Positions 22,401 to 33,000 of a stretch of 64,000 nt of DNA are shown piece after piece. The position numbers and the translations under genes are program-made. The stretch's first letter is position 1; every line of letters begins with the position of its first letter. The notes under the pieces were generated by a model that was not told the origin of the DNA, searched no databases, and saw only the letters and a program-made list of their open reading frames with translations. Source of the stretch: Mycteria americana (taxonomy: Eukaryota; Chordata; Aves; Ciconiiformes; Ciconiidae); contig NC_134373.1 in the NCBI RefSeq assembly GCF_035582795.1, forward strand, positions 31,094,501 to 31,158,500. The letters are read 5' to 3'.

Positions 22401-25400
22401 TTATACACAAAGACCAAATAGTATCATGTTCCAGTGTAATGCTTGTCATTTCTGCAACAGCATGACACGGTAGAACTGTGCATAGTGATCCACTGTAACT
22501 CACAGACTCTTCAGAAGGGTTGCCTACTTAATTGTTCTTCATCCCATGGTTGTGTAACTGACTATTCCTGCTTAAGTACACTACCTTGAACTTGTTACTA
22601 AATTTGTTTTCTTGGATGGGGGAAAGATCACTCTACCTTTGTCCTCTAGTATACGGACAGCCCTTCCTTCACTGTTTGAAAATACTTTAAATTCTGTCAG
22701 ATTAAATTATGTCAAAAGTCAAGGCAGAGATGATATTCCTCAGTTTTTGGTATTAACTGTTAGCCTTTCACTTAAATTTTTTCTCTAATAAGAGAAAAAC
22801 ATTGGTGAGAGCAGGGAGGAAGTGGAATTAAGTACATAGGACTTGAGTGGTATCTTTCAGTTAGCTTACAGCTCCAGATGTGTGGTAGAACAATTGTTTC
22901 TTTGGCCTTTCTTCTCTAGAATTAATTTTTCAAATGACTTCTTGATCGTTCTGCTAGCTGCATCCTAATTTGTGCCTTAGCTTTTCTGTAGTTTTTCTGT
23001 CCTTAAGGTGTTCTCTTATACACGTCCTTAGTAACAGGAGGATGCTTCCTTTCCCCCCTCCCTTCTCTTTCCTTATGTTTGAGTCAGCCAGTATGGTGTC
23101 TTATTGTACTTTCTGTTCTTCCTTGGCATTGGGTTAGTTTGTCCTTGTAGCCATAGCTGCACTATTTCAGGTGCCATTTTTCCTGAACACCACTTTCCTT
23201 TAGCCTGGCCTTTGATAAGGCTGACTGGCCTAAGTACCTTTCATTTAGAGTTATCAAAGGCCACTCAGAACTGGAAGGCTTCTTGGAAGTTTGTGTTGAA
23301 GCTTATTCTTTTGTTCTCCCTTCTTGGTGACTTTCATCTTCAACCTGTTCTTCTGTATTGCGTAAATTTGAAGTGAGATGAGCCACTGTCCTACTTGCTT
23401 TTTATTTCTGCTATATCAAAGCTTTTCTGATGTATTCCAAGTGCTTGTAAGACCGTCTTAACAAATGTCTGGGTAGTTCCAATCTTGTATAATGATGAAC
23501 TTCTGCACTCTGGGTAACTCCTCAAGATTCAGTGGTCTGTTTCAGACTTCTCGCTTCAGCAGCACCCCTATTTTGCACAATTATTATGTGTACCCTTTCT
23601 GCAAAACTGAACTTCCTCTGTATGTTGGACTTTGGCTAGTATATATCAAAAATGCATACTGTGCAGCATGATCTATCCAGTCATACTCTCCTAAATATTA
23701 TTGTAGTCAGGTGAGTTATTTCATCAAGAATGCAAGTTGGTTGAGTCAGTTTGATCTGTTAATTTCCAGTATTTCTTGTCTACCTCATGTTGTTCTAGCT
23801 TTTTTTCCTGCCCCCAAATCTATAAAGAGAACAAGGATTTGGTGAAATCTTCCTAATAGTAAACTGTGGATGGCTCCTTTGGATATTCTTCATGCTTAAC
23901 CTGGTTTTGAGCAAAATGTCACATAGTTCAAACAAGTGTATTGATTGCAATGTTGAACTGTTGGGAGGCATTTTGGGTGTGGCTGCAGACGTCTTCCAGT
24001 TAACTTATCTGTGTGATTTGTGACTACAGTTTTTAGTCAGTGAAAGGTATCTTTGGGGGTGCTAATGAAAATACAGAAGACTTGCTAGTTGCAGAAATTA
24101 AAAGCTATGTGGGATGCACTACCCTGTGGAATGTGGGGTTAGCATTTGGGTTCACAGTCACCCTTGTTCTAACGCTTGGCTTGAAAGGGAGAAGGTGCCC
24201 AAGCTACAAGAGAAGAAAACCACGTGACAGGCTGGATGCTTGCTTGTGCCCTTTTCTTTGTTCTGGAGAGTTCTAGTGTTTTGGTTTGGTTTTGTTTGGC
24301 TTTTTTAGTTGCTATAATACATTCACCTGATTTCTGTTGTTGATTTTTCTTTTTTATTATTTTTTCCTCCTTCTTATATTTCAATTATGATGAATGTTAA
24401 CTAAGAAACAAATCATATTGTTTGCAGAACTAAAAGCAGAAGCCAGTATCATGGACCAGCTGAGTAGCTCTGACAGTTCATCTGACTCTAAAAGTTCTTC
24501 ATCCTCTTCATCAAGTAGTGAAAATAGTTCTAGTGATTCTGAAGACGAGGAAATGAAGCCCTCTCTTCCTATATCAATGCCGTATTTGCAGCCACAGCCT
24601 ACTGTGTCTGCCATACCACAACAGGCTGTCCCTGACAAAGATGCCAGTCATAACAGATCCCAAGAGAGCAGTGGTCATATGATGAATACACTACGTAAGT
24701 ACAAAGGCTGTTCTTTTCTTAGTGCGCAATTCCAGACATCAAGATTCTGAGAGGAAACCATATTGTTTTTAAGTATGTCTCTGTTATAATTAAAACTGTG
24801 GGAAGTGATGTTAGGGTTTGATTGTTCAGCAGCGGTCTGAATTAGACACTGGGCTAGAAGGTTCTTGGTCCCCAGAGATATTAAATTAAAGCTGATGCAG
24901 TTGAAAATATTTCCTAAGCTCTTCTGGCTTCCTCCCAGTTATATACATTGGGACTGGAGAACAGTAATTTTGTATTGAAAATACTTGAACTAACAGGGCA
25001 CTCCCAAAACATATGCTTATAATTTCTTGGGTAGAACTATGGGAAAGATACTATACTGGCAATACTCTGAATTACAGAAGAGATGGTGTATTCTTAGCTA
25101 CTTCAGTTACTATTATTCATGGCACTGTTCCACTGGACAGCATGGCAAAACTGTCCCTTGCCTATAAGGAAGGAGGCGATTTGCTTTCAGGTGACACTAT
25201 CTTATTCCACCCATTCAGGCAACTAAAAATGTAAGTTGAAGAGTAGCTGTGATGTTCTTCAAGAAGTGGTTGCTGCGCAGCCTGGAATTGAATGCTCAGT
25301 GTGTTCAAAAAAGGAGAGTTTGGACAGAAAAAAACCCACTAGGTAGAGAATCTTAAGTTTGCTACCTAAATAGCAGGAGTATTCAGACATAGAAGTGAGT

Positions 25401-28400
25401 ATTCAGCTATGGTGACTCTTTGAAAATTATTACATTTTTAATTAGGTGCTTAGCTGCAGGCTCCCAGTTTGAAGAGATTCCCATCAACTCCAGTTTGCAG
25501 CCTAAGACCTTTAAGGTTTATCATTTATATGTAAACTTGTTATACTGAAATTTTAGACTCTGGCAGATCTACTTTTATTTCAGTACTTAATGGATAACCT
25601 GAACAGGTTTTTTTTGTAGCTAGTATTTAAATACTTAATTAAATATCTGTGCTGGTTATTGTTAATGTACTGCATTAACAGATAAGATCAGACTGAAAAG
25701 TCCTGTGACTTCATGTGCAAAGGGCTAAATGCTGCTTTCATGTTACTGTCACTGAACAATGTCTTCATGTTTATAACTTGCGTAACTTTGGAGTGTGCTA
25801 TTTATTTCAACCCTTATTCACAACGGGGTTTCCCATTCTTCGTGGTTTAAATACAACTGTTATGAAAACAAGATTAAGCTCTATCCCCAGTGACAGAATC
25901 CCAGCTGGCAAAGCTTCCATTGAGAAATACACTTAAAAGTACAGGTGGCCAAGTCCACTGGTTCCAACAGTCATAGTGAGAAAATGCTGCTTAAAACATG
26001 ACATCATCAAAACGTAATAGTTTTGATGGGGAAGCTGGTGGCTTGATGGTGCTTGAGAACCACATTGACAGGTAGAACCTCTGTCTGTAGCATCAAGCCT
26101 TGGGCTTGACTATCTGAGTTTTCCCAGATCTTTAGCTTAATCTCATTTACTTCTGTTATAGTTACAGATCTATTTACTGCTTAAAATGATTCTGGGTCCA
26201 ACTTCCAGTACGGTTAACACTTAAAATACACTTCAACTAGACAAAGATCAGAAAAGTTACTTTCAAGGAGAATGTGTTTCTCTAGCTCACTTGCTGAGGG
26301 AATTTGGCAGGAGAGTGAAACCTGGAGAAACTAAATGGATAGCACGTAGTTCTAGCACGAATGGCAAGAGTTCTCAGTCCGGGTCTTGTAAGTCCTTTCT
26401 TCCATCTCAAATAATGTTTTACAAAAATTCAACAAATCAACAAATTTCAGCACAAGCTGTTTGCTTGTCTAATCCTGTTTTGACTAGTTTTGTGCACCTC
26501 TAAAATCAGGGCTATACTGGGTAATTAGTGAAGTTTTCCTTTGGCTTGCTGTGTGCAGGCAGAAGGCTGGGGGAAGGCTTAGAGAGCAGAGTTTCATCTT
26601 GCATGTAGAAATCATACAGCTGAGGTTTTGTGGAACTTGGAAAACACAGGAGGTGGTGTCTAGAGCATGGTAACCAAATACTTCTGTCAGATATACATAA
26701 TCTACCTCTTCAAGAATCTGGGGCTCAAGACTGCCCCTCACCCCCAAAATACTGCTGCTTCCCCTGTCTACCTTCAGAAGCTGATTATATAGGCTCACAA
26801 CTTGCCTTATAACAAAGTTTGTAAATGGTGGCGCTAATGAATCTGTTCTTCATAAATATTTGATGATATGTTGCTTTATGTCTATTTTTTGTTTGAACGA
26901 GAGCTATGTTAAATAAAGTAACTTTCCAAAGAAAAACTAGCATAGATTGGCTATTCTGGGGCCTTGGGTTATGTACATAGTATTCAGCACAACTTCACTT
27001 CTTTTGATACTTGGTGCTGGTACAAGCAGCTAGTCATTAAATAATTTTCCCTTGTATTAGTTTGGTATTGGTGTGACCACTAAGATCTGTGAAACACAGG
27101 TCACTCCTATGAGTTTCCCTGTCCCCCATAACTCACAGGAATTTAACTGAATGTATTATAGTCACTGATTTAAAAGTTTAGGAATTGTTGTAATTTGCAG
27201 TGCAATCTGTTTCCCCAGTTAATATTGCTAATAAGCAATTGGCACTGTGAAAACTGAATTTGTTTTCCCCACTTTATTGCTGCCTCCTAAGTACAGTAGA
27301 GTCTAGATGTCTCTTCAGAGTCCTAGTTAAATGAACTTTCCATTCTTGCACCAAACCCATCTGAAAACTACCAACTTTAGTCTGTGTTATTTTGCCATCT
27401 CTCTGAAGGTGTTTTTTGGAGGTAGCGTTATAAAAATGGGGCAGAAAGTTTTCCCTGAAGTAAATACTAATGCATTATTTCTGACTCTGGAACTTGGAGT
27501 TCTTGCTTTTCCCATCTGCTGGCTTTCACAAGCACTGGTATTTTTGGCTGGTGTTATAGGGTTTGTGTAATTTCTATTAACTGTGTTGAAATAACTTTTG
27601 AAGGCTGCAGAATTACTATTTGGAAGGTTATCTTGTTCGTACTCCCAGTCCTCTCCTAAAGTAGGTAGTGCATAACAAGGCTGGGATTTCTAAGAATTCA
27701 CTGTCAGTTTTCCTTTGAGTGATAAATGCATTAGTTTAATTTACTAATGCCATTCTCTGCTTTGAAATATTATTTCTCAGGATAATACATTGTCCTGAAT
27801 AATTATTGACTAATTACTTGATTTTGTTCTTTCAAAACTGCTTTTTTAATTTATGTTAAAATAATATGGCTGTAAATGTTGTCTCTATATAGAGGATTGG
27901 AAAAAAATTGTTTACAGTAGTACTTTAAAGATTGCTGGAAACAGCCATCTTCACTATTCTTGTCTTATATAAAGTGTTTTCTGTTTTGTTGCAGAGAATC
28001 ATGTACCACTTTCTAAGCTTTAGTGATGACATAGTGGAAAACAAAGGAAGGCTAAATGCAGCCGTGTTAAAGACTTCAGTGTTCTGGCAGAAATGATATG
28101 CCTAATAACAAAAGATCCAATCTGAGTGTCTTGTTGGGTTTACTCTCTTGAGGTGACTTTTTTTACCCATCCGCAAAAGTAATCTGTGAAGGGTGCTGCA
28201 GCTGAGGAAAGGACGTGTGAAAATAGTGTGCCTACTCAGTTTCAGTGATTATTTTTTTTTTTTTCTTTTCGCTTTCCATTTTAGGCCATTTCTGCACAAC
28301 CTGAGATGCATTCCTTGTTTGTTTGTTTGTGGTTTTCCTTCTTTTTTTAATGGCTGTTTGGTAAGGGAGGTGTGAACAAAAGCATCCTAGTTGGAACAAA

Positions 28401-29244
28401 TTCTTAAAAATGCATGGGAAGTTGCTAGATACGATGTAGATTCTGTATAGCATGCTGCTGTATTTTTTGTTAGTTATCTGTCATCCTGGAAAGATTCCCT
28501 CCCTCCCACCCCCTAAGCTTATGGACATCCATTGCAAGCACAATGTAGTCTTTCTTCTTACTCCCCCATTTTGAAATATATATAGCCACCAAACTGAAGT
28601 GCTGTGTAAAATTTCTTTTGATGTTTTGTTTGTTCACTTGTTCCAAAACCTGTTTGAAATAGTAGGTCACTGATACATCTTTAAATGGTACATCAAAGAG
28701 CTGCTCTTCTTGATTGAGACACCACTTTGTTTTCAAGCACAGCTGAGTAGCATTCAGATGTGTTTAAAAAAAAAAAACAACTCTTTTTTTTTTTTTTTTT
28801 TTTCTTTCCACAACACTGCATTCATCAGCAGTTTTCCCACTTAGGAAGATTGAAAATGTGGGTGGCAAAGATAGCTAGGTGTTGTATTTTGTGATCTGGT
28901 GATACTAAATAAATGTACTTGTGGCTAATAAGTGAATAGCTTCCTTGCTAAGATTTTAAAACTGTAGAAAAGTGATATCTCTAAGGTTCTGTCACTGGGG
29001 AGTTTGGTTCTACACCTATTTATTCTCTTATCATAGAATAGTTTGGGTTAGAAGGGACCTTTAAAGATCATCTAGTCCAACCCCCTTGACCTGTCTGGTA
29101 CTAGTTTTTGTAAGCCTTTAATTGGGAAAGGGAATATCTTGCAAGAAGAAAAGTATTTCCTTGAAAATGACTAATATGATGACTCTCTTTCTTCTAGGAA
29201 ATGACTTGCAGCTGAGTGAATCTGGAAGCGATAGTGATGACTGA
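16298..29244 (+). CDS. EAF2: ELL-associated factor 2, complete, six exons, 263 residues
   Basis: Exons 16298-16400, 19092-19186, 19870-20006, 20762-20904, 24428-24694 and 29198-29244 (103, 95, 137, 143, 267, 47 bases) join in one frame of 263 codons. The N-terminal EAF domain (about residues 10-115) contains [40 protein letters not shown] and [13 protein letters not shown]5 run lies at 125-129. A Ser/Asp/Glu-rich transactivation-type region spans about 172-201, with nine Ser in a row at 182-190 written with mixed codons. The end is [16 protein letters not shown], the conserved EAF C-terminus. It fits EAF2 (human 260 residues) better than EAF1 because of [28 protein letters not shown] and DIERELKAEAS. 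The family binds ELL proteins, raises RNA polymerase II elongation and is nuclear; human EAF2 is androgen-responsive and tumour-suppressive. The sequence shows no defect. Confidence 0.97.
17940..18420. other. GC-richer block in EAF2 intron 1, unexplained
   Basis: This piece of intron 1 is clearly richer in GC and CpG than the AT-rich sequence on both sides. It contains open frames of 70-104 codons on both strands without any family I know. It could be the remnant of a mobile element, an enhancer or an old insert. No terminal repeats or target duplications were found by eye. Confidence 0.35.
19092..19186 (+). CDS. EAF2: EAF2 coding exon 2
   Basis: The acceptor TTTATATTTAG|ATGACT gives [20 protein letters not shown] and then [12 protein letters not shown]. 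The donor is TTGAG|GTGAGT, phase 0. It is part of the EAF domain. Confidence 0.97.
19870..20006 (+). CDS. EAF2: EAF2 coding exon 3
   Basis: The acceptor is TTTAATAG|GGCTCA and the donor ACCAG|GTGGGT. It encodes [20 protein letters not shown], then [20 protein letters not shown], then TVKKT, the most conserved part of the EAF domain. It leaves in phase 2. Confidence 0.97.
20762..20904 (+). CDS. EAF2: EAF2 coding exon 4
   Basis: The acceptor is TTTACACACAG|AGCTGA and the donor CGAG|GTAAGC (phase 1). It encodes [18 protein letters not shown] followed by a Pro/Lys/Ser linker ending SSPMDDIER. The region after the Q run is the least conserved part between species. Confidence 0.96.
20974..21018. 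repeat. GTTTT-type simple repeat in EAF2 intron 4
   Basis: T-rich sequence with repeated GTTTT units, directly after EAF2 exon 4. Nothing larger is recognisable. Confidence 0.7.
21908..22615 (-). mobile_element. Ancient CR1/L3-like LINE fragment, reverse orientation
   Basis: Read on the plus strand, the block shows the complement of a CR1 3' region in the right order: GGTAGGGACC with AGTCATCTAATCCATCC (21915-21950), CAATCCATTCCAGGGCTTTG (22032), TTCTTCCTAATAAATAATCT (22070), CTTCCTGAAGTATAGTGCC (22300) and GCAACAGCATGACAC (22455), then TGATCCACTGTAACTC and CACTACCTTGAACTTGTTAC. It resembles older CR1 families of reptiles more than young chicken CR1. It is heavily mutated and lies in EAF2 intron 4. 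It may run further right than marked. Confidence 0.75.
24428..24694 (+). CDS. EAF2: EAF2 coding exon 5 with Ser-rich acidic region
   Basis: The acceptor is TTTGCAG|AACTAA and the donor CTAC|GTAAGT. It begins [20 protein letters not shown], goes through the acidic Ser run and a Pro-rich part ([15 protein letters not shown]), and ends with SGHMMNTL. It is the largest exon, 267 bases, and leaves in phase 1. Confidence 0.97.
27995..28930 (+). other. EAF2: Possible alternative last exon of EAF2 in intron 5
   Basis: A good acceptor (TTTTCTGTTTTGTTGCAG) ends at 27994. Splicing exon 5 to 27995 would add QNHVPLSKL and a stop at 28021-28023 in place of the conserved 14-residue end. About 880 bases later there is an AATAAA (28908-28913) followed by a GT-rich stretch. 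This is a reading of sequence signals only; no transcript evidence is available. Confidence 0.35.
28766..28803. repeat. A12 and T20 homopolymers in inverted order
   Basis: A run of 12 A (28766-28777) is separated by six bases from a run of 20 T (28784-28803) in EAF2 intron 5. The two could pair as a hairpin in RNA. Such runs are unstable in length and prone to assembly error. Confidence 0.8.
29031..29086 (-). mobile_element. CR1 3'-end fragment, reverse orientation
   Basis: TCATAGAATAGTTTGGGTTA followed by GAAGGGACCTTTAAAGATCA and TCTAGTCCAACCCCC is the complement of the CR1 3' end. It is only about 55 bases long and well preserved, 110 bases before EAF2 exon 6. Confidence 0.9.
29198..29244 (+). 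CDS. EAF2: EAF2 coding exon 6 (stop codon)
   Basis: The acceptor is CTTTCTTCTAG|GAAATG. It completes an Arg codon and encodes [14 protein letters not shown], then TGA at 29242-29244. These last residues are nearly invariant between EAF1 and EAF2. Confidence 0.97.
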
Positions 29245-30045
29245 ACAAATTTTTGGCCTTAATTGTATCACCTTTTTTGCTAAATATGTCTTAGCATCTG
29301 TTTTGCACTAAGATTAGATTACCAGAGACTGGAATGAATGTCCTCGATTTTGATAATAGACATCCTAATTTTCTACTGACACATCATGTCTATAATACAG
29401 CAGCATTGATATCCTGTCAGTGCTATGGTTACGTGTTTATCTTTCAAATTACTGTATTTACAGTAAAATTGTGTATGATCTGATTTTGATTATTTTGCCT
29501 CAGCCACCTGTTTTACTTGAAACTGATTTGTAACAGCTAGTTACTTTATATAAATAGTTATGGAATGGAGAAATTTCTGATATTTATGGAGGCAAGTTTC
29601 CTTCCTGTCGTTTAAATGCTGAATGCTGATCTCACAACTTTTACTTGGAGGGAGTGAAAGGGAGAACAACTAAATGAGGTCTGCTGTATCAGCTACACTT
29701 TTTTTGTTCAGTTCACAGTTCGTACCTTTAAGGAAACTGCTGAATAATGTGGTCCACTAGTGCAGTTACAGTTTACAATTGTTCAACACATTGCTGAATT
29801 CTTAATTTCATTCTGTTATAGGACTTTATATTTCTGAGCCTCAAGATTCCTAAGGGAACTTGTCTATTCTCTGCCTTTTTTATGTAACTTGAATAGGCTG
29901 GTCTTTTTACAACCTTTTTGTATCTAAATTTAGGTAACTGCAGAGACAGCAATGAATTTCCTTCATTTAATTCTGTAATGGAAATCAGAAAATTTCTTTG
30001 TAGGAGTATAAAAGTAATTTAATAAAGCAATATTTATCATTTTCA
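29245..30045 (+). other. EAF2: EAF2 3' untranslated region
   Basis: AT-rich, with no open frame, between the EAF2 stop and the poly(A) signal. The end is an estimate: cleavage is expected 10-25 bases after the AATAAA, before the U/GU-rich run near 30045-30065. Confidence 0.8.
30021..30026 (+). terminator. EAF2: EAF2 polyadenylation signal AATAAA
   Basis: A canonical AATAAA is followed about 20-40 bases later by a GU/U-rich stretch (TGTGTCTGATTCTGTTTTT). It is the first such pair after the stop codon. Confidence 0.8.
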
Positions 30046-30049
30046 TGTG

Positions 30050-33000
30050 TCTGATTCTGTTTTTACTAGTTAAGAATTCCACTTTCTACCTATAGTAGTC
30101 ATGCCAGTGAAAGGGTCATGCAAAGAAATAGAAAGCAGTGAAATGGTAGCTTATACGGACTTCCCACGCTGTCTGCAAGACTTGGGTGTTTATTGCTTTT
30201 GCCTACATTGAGACAAGCCCTAATAAGAGCTTGCCAAAAGTTTATGGCGGTGCTAGTGTACTGATGAATGTTTATTACAGATTATATCCAAATGCCATTA
30301 GTAAATGATACCATGTTAGAGAAGAAAAGGTGTTTTTATTTTCTTCCCCATTTGAAATTGTATTTCAAGACCTGAAGAACTGGAGGTAGGAGTCCAAATT
30401 TCATCCTGTAGTTTACTACTGAAATGTTTCGTAACTAACAGTAGCAAATGTCTGTAGGATGAATTCTGATGGGATAAATCTGTTCAGTCTTGCACAGAAG
30501 TCTCCTTTGCTAGATTGCAGTGATTGAATCGCAGCTCTGTGTCTAAACTGCGAGGATTTAATTCTATATGTAAGCCTGAATGTGCAGACATGAAAAAATG
30601 CACATTCAGTAAATGTATACAATAGATGGTACTAGACTAGCTTATTCTCCCAACTGTGCTGCGAGTATCAGCCTGTGCTTACCTCTAGACAGATTAAGAG
30701 GCTCAAACCATGTCTGCCCCTCACAAAAGAACCTTTTATTGGTACCACCAGGCAGAAATGAAATATTGGAATTCTGCTTTCTGATGCTTCCCCACCCTGC
30801 GCTCTGTATCCCAAACTATGGCACTGGTCCATGCTCTGCACCAGGTAATGGCTTTCTAGTCTTCCAGCTTCCTAAAGTTGGTATAATAAGAAGCAAAACA
30901 TTTTCGTGTTTATACTCAAAGGAAAAAAGCTCAAGTTAACAACCACAGGCGAACAGGTCTTTGAGAAGAAAAGGGCTAATGAGCAACCTTGAGGAAGCAT
31001 GCTGTGTAATAAACACCTTAAGACACTTGGAACTTTCTCAAGGGAAAGGGTATTGAGTTCTCTGATGGATCATTACTGTTGGTATGGGAACTCTAGCAGG
31101 GTACTTGGTTCTTGGCACCTGCTGCTAATAAAGTCTGCTAGGGCAATGTGAGAAGCTGAGATGTTGCAGGTAGCCTTAGGACTAAGGAGCAGCCCGGTAT
31201 GCTAAACAGAAAGGGGTGTGTGATAAAGCAGTGTCCTGAGCTGAAATGTCCTCTTTTTGCCTGCCCCTAGTGGTTTATTTGCATCAAAGCCTTCCTTTAG
31301 GCCAATGCTAAATTCTAATTCTACCTAGAATGTTGCTGGTTTTTCTGAATAACAGTGAATTCAGGGTGTATGGGAGTGAGCAGATGTGTGGAAGCACTGA
31401 TCAGGCCAGGGTCTAAATCATGGAGGGTGTGTGTACTCATGTGTAACCACTCCTTCAGCTATAAAACTGGTGAGTACAACCTACCTGTATCTGTATATAA
31501 TTGCACTCACATGTATACAGGTGCTTAACTACAGCCCTGGGAGTAAAGCAGATTTCCAAGTTCCTGAGTCTCAGGACTGTAACTAAGCCTGTGCTATCTT
31601 TAGGATTTGATCTTTGGGTTGAAAGTTTTCTAGGATGGGAAGAGTCTCGGTTAAGCTTTTGTACAGCACGTAGTACAAAGTGATTAGTGGCCAGTCAGAC
31701 ACTACCCAGCATAAGTTTGTGGCCTAGATGGATATATTCTGTCAAATGCACAGTTGTGATAATTCAGGAAAGGCTCCCTTTAACTATCAAGACGGGAGAT
31801 AAGATTCTGAAACAGAGTTCGTATAGAGATAAGGAAAAAAGATGACAGACCTTAAATGTGTGAAGAAAAAAGCGCTGTATGCTTTGGTTCCAGCCCAAAT
31901 GTATGTGATCTGACTCCCCTTCTCCACTTAAGTGTCAAACATAGGCAAGTGAGCTAAAGAGCTTGCTTGGGCCTGTCATCATGCAGCGGGGATTGGCTTG
32001 GATCTCCTTTGTGAGTCGCTGGGCGTATTTCCTCCCCTCAGGCTTGGTTTGTGTGCCCTGAGCAGTGCTCAGCCCCCGTATCTCCTACTGCAGGGTGTTC
32101 TCAAATGGCAGGAGTGAGAAGGTGGTTGGCTGCATTGAGATTTAGAAACGTGAATAAGGGAGGTATTCTAGCAATAGAAAAACAGATCAGGTTGTCTTTT
32201 TGGTCTTGGAATTTTTTTTCCCACCTGATTTGAAAATTCTTTTCTTCTCCTTTAAAAACAGTTTTATTCCTGTCATGTCAACTGAACTAGCAATGAATAA
32301 AATCAGCAACTGCTATAGGTTCCTATGACCACTCTTCCTACAGCCTCTGAGTGCCTCTTTCAAAATACTCTTCTGAAATATATCTGGTTCTAACTTGTTG
32401 CTTTCAGCTATTTTGTCTTTACACCCGCAGATTTAAAGCATATGTGTGTATATGTGCAGTGATACATCTGAAGAATATTTTATTGTGACATCATAATTAA
32501 GCTATTGTGTATGTTTTGGATTTGAGGAACATCTGTGTATCACTTACATTGATAAATCAAAAATATCTTCCAAATGCAGCTGGAAAGTTCAACATTTTTT
32601 AGTCTTCTGACTACTGCTGTGCTAAGGACCACTGCAGCCACAGCTCACCTGAGCCCTCCTCTCTGCATGGCACCTGGTACGTGCACAATTTGTCTAGTAA
32701 CTACCTCTTCAGGGTTGTAGTATTCAACCCCCATTGAGTCCTGAAATGGTGATTATGTATGATTACCAATTGTAACTACCTTGCCTGGCAGCTTCCAATT
32801 GTTGTAAGATCTCTGCCCTACTCTTGTTCTTCACGAACCCTGCCTTGGGGCAGGTGGACAGGCTGAGGTGATCTCTTCAGTGCAGCCCTGGCACCACTGT
32901 ATTCCACAACTAACACTGGGATTGCCATTTACTTGGGTTTTCTGCCTATCTGTAATTCCCTCTTGAGATCCTTGCCCCTAATGCTGTAATGGGCCTTTAG

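Noticed and set aside
23550..23565. CTCGCTTCAGCAGCAC resembling the 5' end of U6 snRNA
   Set aside because: Only about 16 bases match. The next bases lack the rest of U6 (no ACAGAGA or Sm-like parts) and there is no upstream snRNA promoter.
22620..23900. Possible extension of the ancient CR1/L3 copy toward the right
   Set aside because: I saw only scattered weak likeness beyond 22615, not enough to annotate without a library search.
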